Of a stretch of 44,155 nt of DNA, positions 8,594 through 15,196 are shown piece after piece. Made by a program: the position numbers and the translations under genes. The notes beneath the pieces were generated by a model that did not search any database, had not been told where the DNA came from, and saw only the letters and a list, made by a program, of their open reading frames with translations. The stretch covers positions 1-44,155 of the forward strand of contig VBKY01000071.1 of NCBI GenBank assembly GCA_005879255.1. The letters run 5' to 3'. This stretch comes from Deltaproteobacteria bacterium (GTDB lineage Bacteria; Desulfobacterota_B; Binatia; UBA9968). The first letter of the stretch is position 1; the number at the start of each line of letters is the position of its first letter.

Positions 8594-9451
8594 TTAGCGG
8601 GCAAGGGACTTTGCGAAATCTTCGATCGACCTATTAAACCGCTCCGGTTGATCGACGAAGAGCGCATGGCCCGCCGCTTTGAAAACTTGCACTTCAGTCG
8701 CCGGCCGGTTTTTCTTGAGATTCGCGGCTTGCGCCGCAAACTGCGGCGTGACGGCATACAGAAGAGGTTTTTTGAAAGCCCGGGTGATCCGTCTCCAGTG
8801 GAGACGCTCAAAGGGATAATCCAGCAATGCCAGGCTGTCTTCCAACGCCATTCTTTTTGCCCCGCGCACCAGCTCGCTTATCTCTTCTTCACTGCGCGGC
8901 TTGGCAAAAATCGCTCGCATAAACTCATGCAACACCTTGTCGCGGTCCTCGCGTAAGCGCTGTTTGAACGTGCCGCCCGGCGGCGGCGCCGGTTCTTCGC
9001 CGACCGAGCTGTCGACTGGAACTAGACCGGCTAGCCGAGCGGCGCCGTACATGTGAATGTACTGTAGTGACTCGATGCCGCCTAAAGACCAGCCGACCAA
9101 TAGGATATTGGGAAAAAGTTCAAGGAATTCTTTAAGATCTGTGGCACGCCGTTCTGCCGTGTAGCCGGTAGCCGGGACATCCGACTCCCCTTGACCGCGC
9201 GGGTCGAGTGCCAGCGTGTGGTAGTTTTGACCGAGGGCTTCCAGCTGCTGTCGCCAAATCGCCGCGGGCATGGACCAGCCCGGAACCAGCGCGATAGCTA
9301 GCGGTTTTTTTCCGGCATATTCATGCCCGGCTTCGAGATAGGATAAGTTGACGCCGTCACTGGTGCGAAAAGATCTTCGCATAATCGGGCCGGCGCCGCA
9401 GCTCGCTGCCATGATCAGCAGCACCATGCTGAAAGACAACCGCCGCAACAC
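8594..9451 (-). CDS. Alpha/beta hydrolase, probable lipoprotein
   Basis: A 285-residue alpha/beta hydrolase. The N-terminus has two Arg, a hydrophobic stretch and Cys18 (IMAAS|CGAG), which fits a lipoprotein signal. Hydrolase motifs follow: VPGWSMP oxyanion loop (57-63), LDPRGQGES (82-90), nucleophile elbow GWSLGG with Ser122, and His262 in AAGHALF. The acid normally found after strand 7 is not obvious: the stretch there reads LYAVTPQF. Asp211 might serve instead. It lies 12 bases downstream of the secreted protein gene at 9464 on the same strand, so they form an operon and may act together in the cell envelope. Substrate unknown. Confidence 0.85.
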   Translation of the reverse strand: MLRRLSFSMVLLIMAASCGAGPIMRRSFRTSDGVNLSYLEAGHEYAGKKPLAIALVPGWSMPAAIWRQQLEALGQNYHTLALDPRGQGESDVPATGYTAERRATDLKEFLELFPNILLVGWSLGGIESLQYIHMYGAARLAGLVPVDSSVGEEPAPPPGGTFKQRLREDRDKVLHEFMRAIFAKPRSEEEISELVRGAKRMALEDSLALLDYPFERLHWRRITRAFKKPLLYAVTPQFAAQAANLKKNRPATEVQVFKAAGHALFVDQPERFNRSIEDFAKSLAR

Positions 9452-9463
9452 AGGAGCGCCTCG

Positions 9464-10621
9464 TTAGCGGTGCGCAACGATAAGACCGGATTTTTGCCCG
9501 CGCCAATGATATCCGAAAGGAAATGGCAATGGCACCTGTTCTTGCTGCGAGCTGTACGCTGCCTCAAGATCCTTTTGATAAGCGTACTTCATTGGGCGGA
9601 TGGGCTTATTGTATCGGCCGTATAGCTTCACCTGCCACGGGTTCTGACTAAGGTAGCGGTACGGGATTCCAGTGTCGTCTTGCACGACAACATCGGCCGC
9701 ATCCAAGAGCATCGCGCGGGTTTTTGAGAATTGGTTGTCGTGCAGCAGGTAGGATGCCGATTTCAGGAGGACCGTTGCCGGCTTATACTGGCTGGCCCAA
9801 TTTAGGAAATCAGGATAGAACTCGAGCGCCTTGTCGGTCGCATCAAGAGCAACGTAATAAAGTTGCTGCGTGCCGGACGCGCCGGGGTTGGCGAACTCGA
9901 TGAGCACGGCCCGCATCAGCACCGGCGGCCGCTTGGCATCTGGGGCGTCATAATCCTGGGTGAGCTGTGGGAAGAGGTCGAGCGGCTCGATCCGCACGAT
10001 GCGGCGGTTCATGAGCGCCATCATGATCGACATGACCGGCACGGTGCCGCGAATCCACGGCGTCGTAAGCTGCTTGGTCATATATGACGTAATAAAATAA
10101 TTGCGCTCGAAGATATCGCGGAACGCGCTGCGCACATCTTGCAACAACTTGGTAAATTGTACCGGCGTCACCGATTCCAAATCCGGCATCGTTCCCGGTC
10201 GCTCGAGACTAAAAAAGACGTATCGCCCATGGTCTGGGAAAAGAGTGTAGGCATTGAGAAAGTCGGGGCCGCTAAACGGATAAAGCAAAGTTTTCTTCTG
10301 AGCGCCCGGTATCTTGATCTCGTGGCTGCGCCAAGTCTCCATGGTTTGAATGCGCCCGCGCACGTGAGCCCAGCTTGGTATCATCCACTGCTGATGTTCT
10401 TTGAACGTATCCGATTCGACGAGTCGTTTGAGCGCGGGGTCCAGCGGGTTTGGTGTAATGCCTGCAAGAATTTGAGCCGTCGCCGTAGCACGACGATTGA
10501 ACTCCATGCTGTCTCCGGAGTTGGCGAGTGCCTGCCCCGCCGAGGAGAGAACCACCACCGCGGCTATGGCAATGAACCGAAGTGCGGCAAAAGATCGATA
10601 TATAAAGCGTTTATAATTCAT
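9464..10621 (-). CDS. Secreted protein of unknown function
   Basis: A 385-residue protein I cannot assign to a family. It starts with a signal peptide (residues 1-33, Arg/Lys-rich then hydrophobic, cut near ALA|NSGDS). The mature part is rich in aromatic residues and Pro, contains stretches such as TLLYPFSGPDFLNA and PFPFGYHWRGQ, and shows no obvious membrane segment beyond the signal except a weak hydrophobic patch around VMSIMMALMN. There are no cysteines to suggest a metal or disulfide site. It is the first gene of a two-gene unit with the lipoprotein-like hydrolase 12 bases downstream, so an envelope or extracellular role is likely. Sequence just upstream is AT-rich and could hold the promoter. 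Confidence 0.8.
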   Translation of the reverse strand: MNYKRFIYRSFAALRFIAIAAVVVLSSAGQALANSGDSMEFNRRATATAQILAGITPNPLDPALKRLVESDTFKEHQQWMIPSWAHVRGRIQTMETWRSHEIKIPGAQKKTLLYPFSGPDFLNAYTLFPDHGRYVFFSLERPGTMPDLESVTPVQFTKLLQDVRSAFRDIFERNYFITSYMTKQLTTPWIRGTVPVMSIMMALMNRRIVRIEPLDLFPQLTQDYDAPDAKRPPVLMRAVLIEFANPGASGTQQLYYVALDATDKALEFYPDFLNWASQYKPATVLLKSASYLLHDNQFSKTRAMLLDAADVVVQDDTGIPYRYLSQNPWQVKLYGRYNKPIRPMKYAYQKDLEAAYSSQQEQVPLPFPFGYHWRGQKSGLIVAHR

Positions 10622-11006
10622 ATGTTAAAACATGGAATATAAATAAAATCCTTCTATTCTATAAAAGCAATCATTTACAACCGTTCAAGCCTCCATTACT
10701 CATGACTCATCGAATTTGACGATTGGAATTACATTTTCCTCAGGCAGCGCACTAAATAAACTATTTTAACCATTTAGTCTAACGTCTTGCGGTGGCAAAG
10801 CAAGGCCAATTTTAGAGCTCGGCAAAAACGCTCACTATCGCGCGTCAAGAGACATCCCGTCGACAAATTGAAAGACTTTCCAGATGCCATGCATTGCGGT
10901 AAGAAAACATCCACGGGAGGATATCACGCAGCGCAAGAGCCGCCTCGGGAGTGACGAAACTCCGGCGTCAACGAGTTAACTCAACGACCCGAATAAGGAG
11001 CATAAG
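10622..11006. other. Intergenic region between divergent genes
   Basis: A 385-base gap between divergent genes. The left part (10622-10780) is clearly AT-rich compared with the rest of the window and probably contains the promoter for the minus-strand secreted protein; I could not define -35/-10 boxes with good spacing. The right part carries the ribosome site AAGGAG at 10995-11000 for the next gene. I see no ORF or RNA gene here. Confidence 0.5.
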
Positions 11007-11717
11007 TTGTCAGGCTGGAAAGCACGCATCGGCTATTTATCACCATCGGTGTTTGAAACGCCTTCGGATTGGGACTTGATATTGCCCAAAGGCTTTACCA
11101 TCGTCGCCTCCGGGCTGAACGTTCAGGCGCACACGGAAGAGGAATTCAACAAAGCCATCGATGCACTCGGAGCCGGCCTAGGAATATTCGCCGCCGAAGA
11201 ATGCGATGCGATCCTGATGGGAGGCATTACCTTGGGCACGCAGTGTGGTTACGCCGCGGAACAGGACGTTGTCGCCAAATTGTCGAAGCAGGTCGGCCTA
11301 CCAGTAAGCACCGCGATGAGCGCCACGGTCCAGGCGCTCAAGCATTTGCACGTCCGTACAACCGTCATCGCCACCGCGTACAAAGAAACCATTAACCAAG
11401 CGGTCAAAAAATACTACGAAGATGGCGGGCTAAAGGTATTGGCGATCCAAGGTTTGGAAGTCGCCAGACCAGTCGATCAAGCTAAACTGCCGGATTACGC
11501 TTCCTATAAAGTCGCCCGTGAGCTGTTTCGTCGCCACCGTGACGTCGAAAGTTTGCTCATCCAAGGTCGCTGGCGCTCGCTTGCCTACGTGCAGGAATTG
11601 GAAGACGATACCCAACGCCCGGTGGTGTCGAGCACTGCCGCCTCTCTGTGGTGGGTAATGCAAACGCTCGGCATGAGAGTATCTATCGAAGGCTACGGGA
11701 AGCTCTTGCGTCAATGA
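11007..11717 (+). CDS. Maleate isomerase/Asp-Glu racemase-like protein
   Basis: A 236-residue cytoplasmic protein starting at TTG 11007, which is supported by AAGGAG six bases upstream. The family pattern is visible: RIGYLSPSVFE at the start, CDAILMGGITLG at 66-77, a mid-domain VQALKHLHVRTTVIATAY, and the C-terminal SIEGYGKLL. Maleate isomerases use one cysteine in each half; arylmalonate decarboxylases keep only the second. Here the first site reads MGGITLG (71-77) and the second IQGRWRS (185-191), so neither catalytic cysteine is at its usual place. Cys66 and Cys80 are nearby but displaced. It may therefore be a non-racemising family member. It is monocistronic, followed by a G-rich palindrome. 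Confidence 0.8.
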   Translation: MSGWKARIGYLSPSVFETPSDWDLILPKGFTIVASGLNVQAHTEEEFNKAIDALGAGLGIFAAEECDAILMGGITLGTQCGYAAEQDVVAKLSKQVGLPVSTAMSATVQALKHLHVRTTVIATAYKETINQAVKKYYEDGGLKVLAIQGLEVARPVDQAKLPDYASYKVARELFRRHRDVESLLIQGRWRSLAYVQELEDDTQRPVVSSTAASLWWVMQTLGMRVSIEGYGKLLRQ

Positions 11718-11723
11718 TGCAAT

Positions 11724-11749
11724 GGGAGGGACGGCATGCCGTGCCCCCT
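11724..11749. repeat. Palindromic intergenic repeat
   Basis: GGG-A-GGGACGGCATGCCGTGCCCCC contains an inverted repeat centred on GGCATGCC directly after the stop at 11717. It belongs to the G-rich palindrome family of this window and may help terminate the racemase-like transcript. Confidence 0.5.
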
Positions 11750-11855
11750 ACCGCCGCAACTCTGCTGCCTGCGACTCCTCTGCCAGCTATCCGATGAATT
11801 CGTTTTTTACTTTGTTCAGCGTGGGCTAGAGAAATTCTGAGGAATTCGCACCGCT

Positions 11856-11898
11856 AAAAAACGAAACGGGCAGCCTTCCTAGAGAGGTTGCCCGTTTC
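11856..11898 (-). terminator. Rho-independent terminator of the minus-strand RNA
   Basis: Read on the minus strand, GAAACGGGCAACC (11898-11886) pairs with GGCTGCCCGTTTC (11875-11863): a 13-bp stem with one G-U pair and a 10-base loop. The stem is followed by G and then TTTTTT (11861-11856), a textbook intrinsic terminator. It points away from the racemase-like gene and ends whatever is transcribed leftward from about 12260. Confidence 0.8.
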
Positions 11899-12089
11899 TT
11901 GACGCCATCGCGTCAACTTAGCTTTTAAAGATTTTTACTTCACTGCGGCCCGCTCCGAACGATTCGCTCAGCGTTATATCGGTCTAGCTTATCGTTAGTC
12001 TGGTTGCGAGTCCGCTTTGGGGAAGCCCAACCTGCTGATTGACCCGAATTCGGGTTCGCACCATTTGGTGCTCAACTTGAGGGCTTGAT

Positions 12090-12185
12090 TCACACAGCTC
12101 GCTGCCCAACTGATAAACTGACCGCGTTGCTGGCGCCCGCCGATGGCGGGCTTGAATAGCCCGGCGGATTATCTTGTCCGTTCAT
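12090..12185 (-). CDS. Possible 31-aa small ORF inside the RNA candidate
   Basis: ATG at 12185, preceded by GAGGTG at 12194-12189 with about five bases from GAGG to the start, opens a 31-codon frame ending in TGA at 12090. The peptide begins MNGQDNPPGYSSPPSAG, rich in Pro, Ser and Gly, with no membrane segment. The frame contains the 7-bp hairpin at 12135-12151, so the sequence may be constrained as RNA instead. The Shine-Dalgarno match is the only evidence for translation. Confidence 0.25.
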   Translation of the reverse strand: MNGQDNPPGYSSPPSAGASNAVSLSVGQRAV

Positions 12186-12266
12186 GAACACCTCTATTTT
12201 TTCAAGAGTCGAGAACAGGCGCGCTCTATCCCCGCTCTTTCGCCCCTTCGAAGTGGGCTATCTCAA

Positions 12267-12295
12267 CTACTAACGCTGGGTAGAACTCCTGTCAA
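12267..12295 (-). promoter_or_regulatory. Promoter-like sequence for the minus-strand RNA
   Basis: On the minus strand TTGACA (12295-12290) is a perfect -35 box and TAGTAG (12272-12267) lies 17 bases downstream as a moderate -10. Upstream (12296-12318) is a T-rich run on the plus strand, thus an A-rich UP-like element on the transcribed side. It is placed correctly to start the RNA ending at 11856. Confidence 0.5.
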
Positions 12296-12418
12296 GATCT
12301 TTTTTTGAATTTTTTGCAATGCGTTACTATACCGTCCTAGTGATCACGACTGCACTCGTCACGAGTCACCTTTCCAACTCCGGCCAAGTAATTTTGAACT
12401 AAGCCGCCTGTCCTGTCA

Positions 12419-13372
12419 TTATTCACGGAGATACACCACTCTCGGCTCGCGACTCTCGGGAAATCGTTTCTCTGCATTGAATGTCGCCTGGCTCAAATCC
12501 GTGCCAGTGATCAGCTCATATAATTTTCCCATTGCCGCCGGGCTGTTGAGCCGCTGCAAACCCGTCGCTCGACCCATCTCTTGAATCTGATTTGCCATCG
12601 ACGCCAACGGCATTGGGATTTCCAATTTTGCAGCCATATCTAAGGCCTGGCGAAAATCCTTATAACTATTGCTGAGCGCGCCACCATCGTTATTATTGCG
12701 CTTCATAAATTCTTCGAGGCGAGCACACGAAGCTTCCGAACCGGTCGTCCGCAAGAGCTGCAGAAACAGTTTGGGATCGCTGCCCTGCGCCGTCAGCCAT
12801 GAGCAAATCTCCGCAGTGATGATATTGTTGGTCGTCGCGTACAAGATAATCGCAATCTTGAACGCCTTGGGCATCCACGGTTCCGGCAGGCATATGATCG
12901 TGTCGGCGACGTCATTGAGAAATCCGACCGCGGGTCCAAGTTTCGCCTTTTCTCCGCCGACGACAATTGAAAATCGCCCTTGAGGAATCACGACGGCAGG
13001 AGCGCCGCTCGCGTGAATTGTGCCGCCGATGAAGGTCACCTGTTTTTCTGCAAGCCTCTGTTGCAATTCGCGCGCACAGTCAGGGTCGGTGCCGCTCAGA
13101 TCGATCAGTGTCATGCCCGGTCGAAGACTCTTAAACACACCGCTCTCGCCGAAAACGACTTGGCGTAATTCGACCGAAGACGGCAACAGTGTGACCGTCA
13201 TATCGCCCACCGCATCGGCGGCTGAATTCGCTCCGTTCGCACCTCGCCGCACCGCGGCGTCGACCGCCGCACCATCAATGTCGAAAACATTGAGCCCGTA
13301 GCCTTTGAAAAGAATGCGTTCCGCGACCGGGCGACCCGCGTTACCGAGACCGATCAAGCCAATCGTCTGCAT
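12419..13372 (-). CDS. Beta-hydroxyacid dehydrogenase (3-HIBDH/6PGDH-like) family protein
   Basis: A 317-residue NAD(P)-binding protein. The N-terminal Rossmann motif GLGNAG (8-13) and FDID at the end of strand 2 are clear. The family's catalytic Lys is probably Lys172 (PKAFKIAI), in the right place. However, the substrate-binding loop, normally DAPVSGG, reads IGGTIHASG, and the conserved Asn three or four residues after the Lys is absent (KIAII). It may therefore act on an unusual hydroxyacid or be a reductase of another kind. No signal peptide. It starts with ATG at 13372, has no close partner upstream (95 bases to the next gene on the same strand), and lies downstream of the binding protein at 13468. 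Confidence 0.85.
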   Translation of the reverse strand: MQTIGLIGLGNAGRPVAERILFKGYGLNVFDIDGAAVDAAVRRGANGANSAADAVGDMTVTLLPSSVELRQVVFGESGVFKSLRPGMTLIDLSGTDPDCARELQQRLAEKQVTFIGGTIHASGAPAVVIPQGRFSIVVGGEKAKLGPAVGFLNDVADTIICLPEPWMPKAFKIAIILYATTNNIITAEICSWLTAQGSDPKLFLQLLRTTGSEASCARLEEFMKRNNNDGGALSNSYKDFRQALDMAAKLEIPMPLASMANQIQEMGRATGLQRLNSPAAMGKLYELITGTDLSQATFNAEKRFPESREPRVVYLRE

Positions 13373-13421
13373 TTGAGCTCCTCACCCCAACAGTCGCCAT
13401 GCTCTAATCAAAGCAAAAAAT

Positions 13422-13448
13422 TATTACTCCATCACTCCAATACTCCAA
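13422..13448. repeat. Short CTCCA-periodic intergenic repeat
   Basis: Three near-tandem units (ACTCCATC, ACTCCAAT, ACTCCAAA) between two minus-strand genes. A shorter relative, CTCCATCACTCTAAT, occurs at 14597-14611 around the start of the next gene. Non-coding; purpose unknown. Confidence 0.4.
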
Positions 13449-13467
13449 AGCACTTTCTGCCTCCGCT

Positions 13468-14601
13468 TCACGTGCTCTTACCAACTTTTCTCAATGCCTC
13501 TTCGACAATCTGATGCAACGCCTTTCGTCCGCCCTGATCGTTGTACTTGGAAGAATTGAGCATGAAGTAGTGCACACCCTTTTGGGGTATATCGTCGGCG
13601 GGCAAATCGCTCTTCGGGATGTCGATGCGCAGCGAGTTCACCTCGGTATATTTTTGCCAAGCGCTCTGTCCTTCCTTCGAGAGTATCCAATTGACAAACA
13701 ATTTCGTCGCGCTCGCGTGCGGCGCTTTGTTCATCACCGCCATGCAGCACGAGCCACCACCCATGATATCGCCTTCCTTCAAGGCGTGGGGCATCAAATC
13801 GACGGATAACCCCTGTTTCTTGGCTTTCATCACCGGCTGGCCGCTGCCGATGTAGAAGAGAATCTTTCCCTGCGCCAGCCAATCCGTCCCCTGCTGTAAA
13901 TCCCGCGTCAGCAGAATGTCGGTTTCAGTGAGAATGCGCGTGATAAATTTCGGCCCTAGCGACGGTGTGTAATAAAAGAACATGAAGGTTTCCCCGCCAC
14001 CGCCGGCAACTCGCGGATCAAAGCTGCCAAGCTTGCCTTTCCATCTCGCTTGGAGCAAATCCCACCAAGATTGGATCTCCTTCGGATCTACGAATTTCGT
14101 GTTGTATGATCCCCGGCGGGTGCCGATCTCGCCGGAGATAATCAGCGCCGCATTGTTTTGCGGGTCAGCAAAATAGAACTTGCCGTCAAACCAGGCAGAC
14201 AGATCGCCGACCTCCGGTAAAATAAGCAGTGGCTTGAGCGCCGCCAAGGTGCCCGGAGCGAATGACGCGTAGGTCGAAGAACCACCCATCAGCAGATCGG
14301 CGAGAAATTTTCCGGCGCGGCGCTCGGCGACAATCCGTTGCGCGTGATCCGAGCCTTTGCCCGGGACAAAGCTAAACTTTATCTCTGGATAGGACTTCTG
14401 AAAAATCGCCCAGACCTGCTGATAAACCGGATTGTGCGGTCCATAGATCGTTACCTCACCTTCTTTCTTCGCGGCCTCGACGGTCGCCTCCCACTGCTTT
14501 TTCCAATCGGATTGGGCATGGACGGCGGCAGAAACGAGCTGCGCCAAAAAACCAATAAGAGCGATGTATCGTGTCGATTTCACGTTTCGTGTTCTCTCCA
14601 T
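13468..14601 (-). CDS. Extracellular solute-binding protein, family 1 (iron/small-ligand type)
   Basis: A 377-residue exported binding protein of the AfuA/FbpA/PotD-like fold. The start is ambiguous: ATG at 14601 has a weak ribosome site, while GTG at 14583 has GGAGAG ten bases upstream; both give a signal peptide ending AAVHAQ|SDWKK. The frame upstream to 14730 overlaps the YciI gene and is rejected. Motifs: WEATVEAAKKEGEVTIYG at the mature start, a PEIKFSFVPGKGSD segment, and a C-terminal NWILSKEGQSAWQKY, typical of this family. It lies 41 bases after the YciI gene and may share its transcript. No permease gene adjacent; ligand unknown. Confidence 0.87.
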   Translation of the reverse strand: MERTRNVKSTRYIALIGFLAQLVSAAVHAQSDWKKQWEATVEAAKKEGEVTIYGPHNPVYQQVWAIFQKSYPEIKFSFVPGKGSDHAQRIVAERRAGKFLADLLMGGSSTYASFAPGTLAALKPLLILPEVGDLSAWFDGKFYFADPQNNAALIISGEIGTRRGSYNTKFVDPKEIQSWWDLLQARWKGKLGSFDPRVAGGGGETFMFFYYTPSLGPKFITRILTETDILLTRDLQQGTDWLAQGKILFYIGSGQPVMKAKKQGLSVDLMPHALKEGDIMGGGSCCMAVMNKAPHASATKLFVNWILSKEGQSAWQKYTEVNSLRIDIPKSDLPADDIPQKGVHYFMLNSSKYNDQGGRKALHQIVEEALRKVGKST

Positions 14602-14642
14602 CACTCTAATATGCCCCCTTCCGCTAACTCTCTTACTTCGCC

Positions 14643-14951
14643 TCACCGGTGCGCACGCATTTCCGCCGCAGTGAACGGTCCCGCGCCCATAATCTGATGC
14701 ACTTCCCATTCGAGCAGATCGAAGGCGCAAAAACCGGCCGCCGTGTAGGGGTCGGTCGCAGCGATTTTTTCCGCTTCGTCTTTGGTCGAGGCGCGGATCA
14801 CGTAAACCCCGTATTTGCGATCGGTGGTTGGACCGGAAAAGAGAATTTTCCCCGCTTCATGTTGCGCCTTCATCCAAATCAGATGCTGGTCCAAGCTGAC
14901 CGTCCACTCTTCCCGCGGCTTGATTGGACGCCGCAATACTAAGTACCACAT
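14643..14951 (-). CDS. YciI family protein
   Basis: A 102-residue protein with the YCII-related fold: MWYLVLRRP at strand 1, HLIWMKAQHEAGKILFSGPT in the helix and turn, YVIRASTKDEAEKIAATDPY, and a closing LLEWEVHQI. The conserved His of the family is probably His23 and the Asp in ATDPY is Asp67. Family members are small cytoplasmic proteins linked to ring chemistry or stress; activity is rarely known. ATG at 14951 has GGAGAT a few bases upstream. Upstream member of a likely pair with the binding protein at 13468. Confidence 0.85.
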   Translation of the reverse strand: MWYLVLRRPIKPREEWTVSLDQHLIWMKAQHEAGKILFSGPTTDRKYGVYVIRASTKDEAEKIAATDPYTAAGFCAFDLLEWEVHQIMGAGPFTAAEMRAHR

Positions 14952-15131
14952 GGTTATCTCCTTCGGTCTGTGCCCTTAGCCGTCGAAGTATTTAACACGG
15001 CGAACTCGCCACGCCACACTCACCGCGTCATTCCACACCCGACACTCGTCCCTCGACACTCCTCACGTGACGGATACGCTCCGGCGACTGCCCCTGTCAA
15101 GACAAAATTGCAGCGACTGCAACCGGGTCCC

Positions 15132-15159
15132 TTAACTCAGACGATTCTTTGTGTATAAT
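15132..15159 (+). promoter_or_regulatory. Sigma-70-type promoter for the HtrA-like gene
   Basis: TATAAT at 15154-15159 is a perfect -10 box, with TTAACT at 15132-15137 as a partial -35 at 16-base spacing. It is 38 bases before the protease start at 15197, and AGAAGGAGAAG sits just before that ATG. Among the best promoter matches in the window. Confidence 0.6.
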
Positions 15160-15196
15160 AGGCGGGTTTTATATGCATTAATCAGAAGGAGAAGCC

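Larger units (their letters stand above)
11856..12260 (-). ncRNA. Candidate structured non-coding RNA, about 405 nt, unknown class
   Basis: This is the main content of the 700-base gene-free stretch at 11718-12418. On the minus strand it has a promoter-like pair upstream (12290-12295 and 12267-12272) and an intrinsic terminator at the end. Between them are four compact hairpins: 12135-12151 (7-bp stem), 12058-12071 (GCACC/GGTGC), 12042-12055 (ACCCGAATTCGGGT) and 11899-11916 (TTGACGC/GCGTCAA). I see none of the hallmark sequences of tmRNA, RNase P RNA, SRP RNA or a cobalamin riboswitch. A 31-codon ORF with a ribosome site lies inside (12090-12185), so a dual-function RNA or leader is possible. 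Nothing is encoded downstream in the same direction before the convergent gene. Confidence 0.5.

Noticed and set aside
11920..12182. Longer protein by TAG read-through in the shifted frame of the RNA (pyrrolysine-like)
   Set aside because: The frame has no start with ribosome site, codon use is unlike the neighbouring genes, and strong hairpins explain the sequence better. No pyl genes are in the window.
11856..12260. tmRNA, RNase P RNA or 6S RNA as identity of the minus-strand RNA
   Set aside because: The size fits tmRNA or RNase P, but no tRNA-like ends with CCA, no GAGGAAAGUCC-type P4 element and no long 6S-like bulged rod are visible.
14602..14730. N-terminal extension of the family-1 binding protein
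   Set aside because: It overlaps the YciI gene and precedes a proper signal peptide start at 14601 or 14583.
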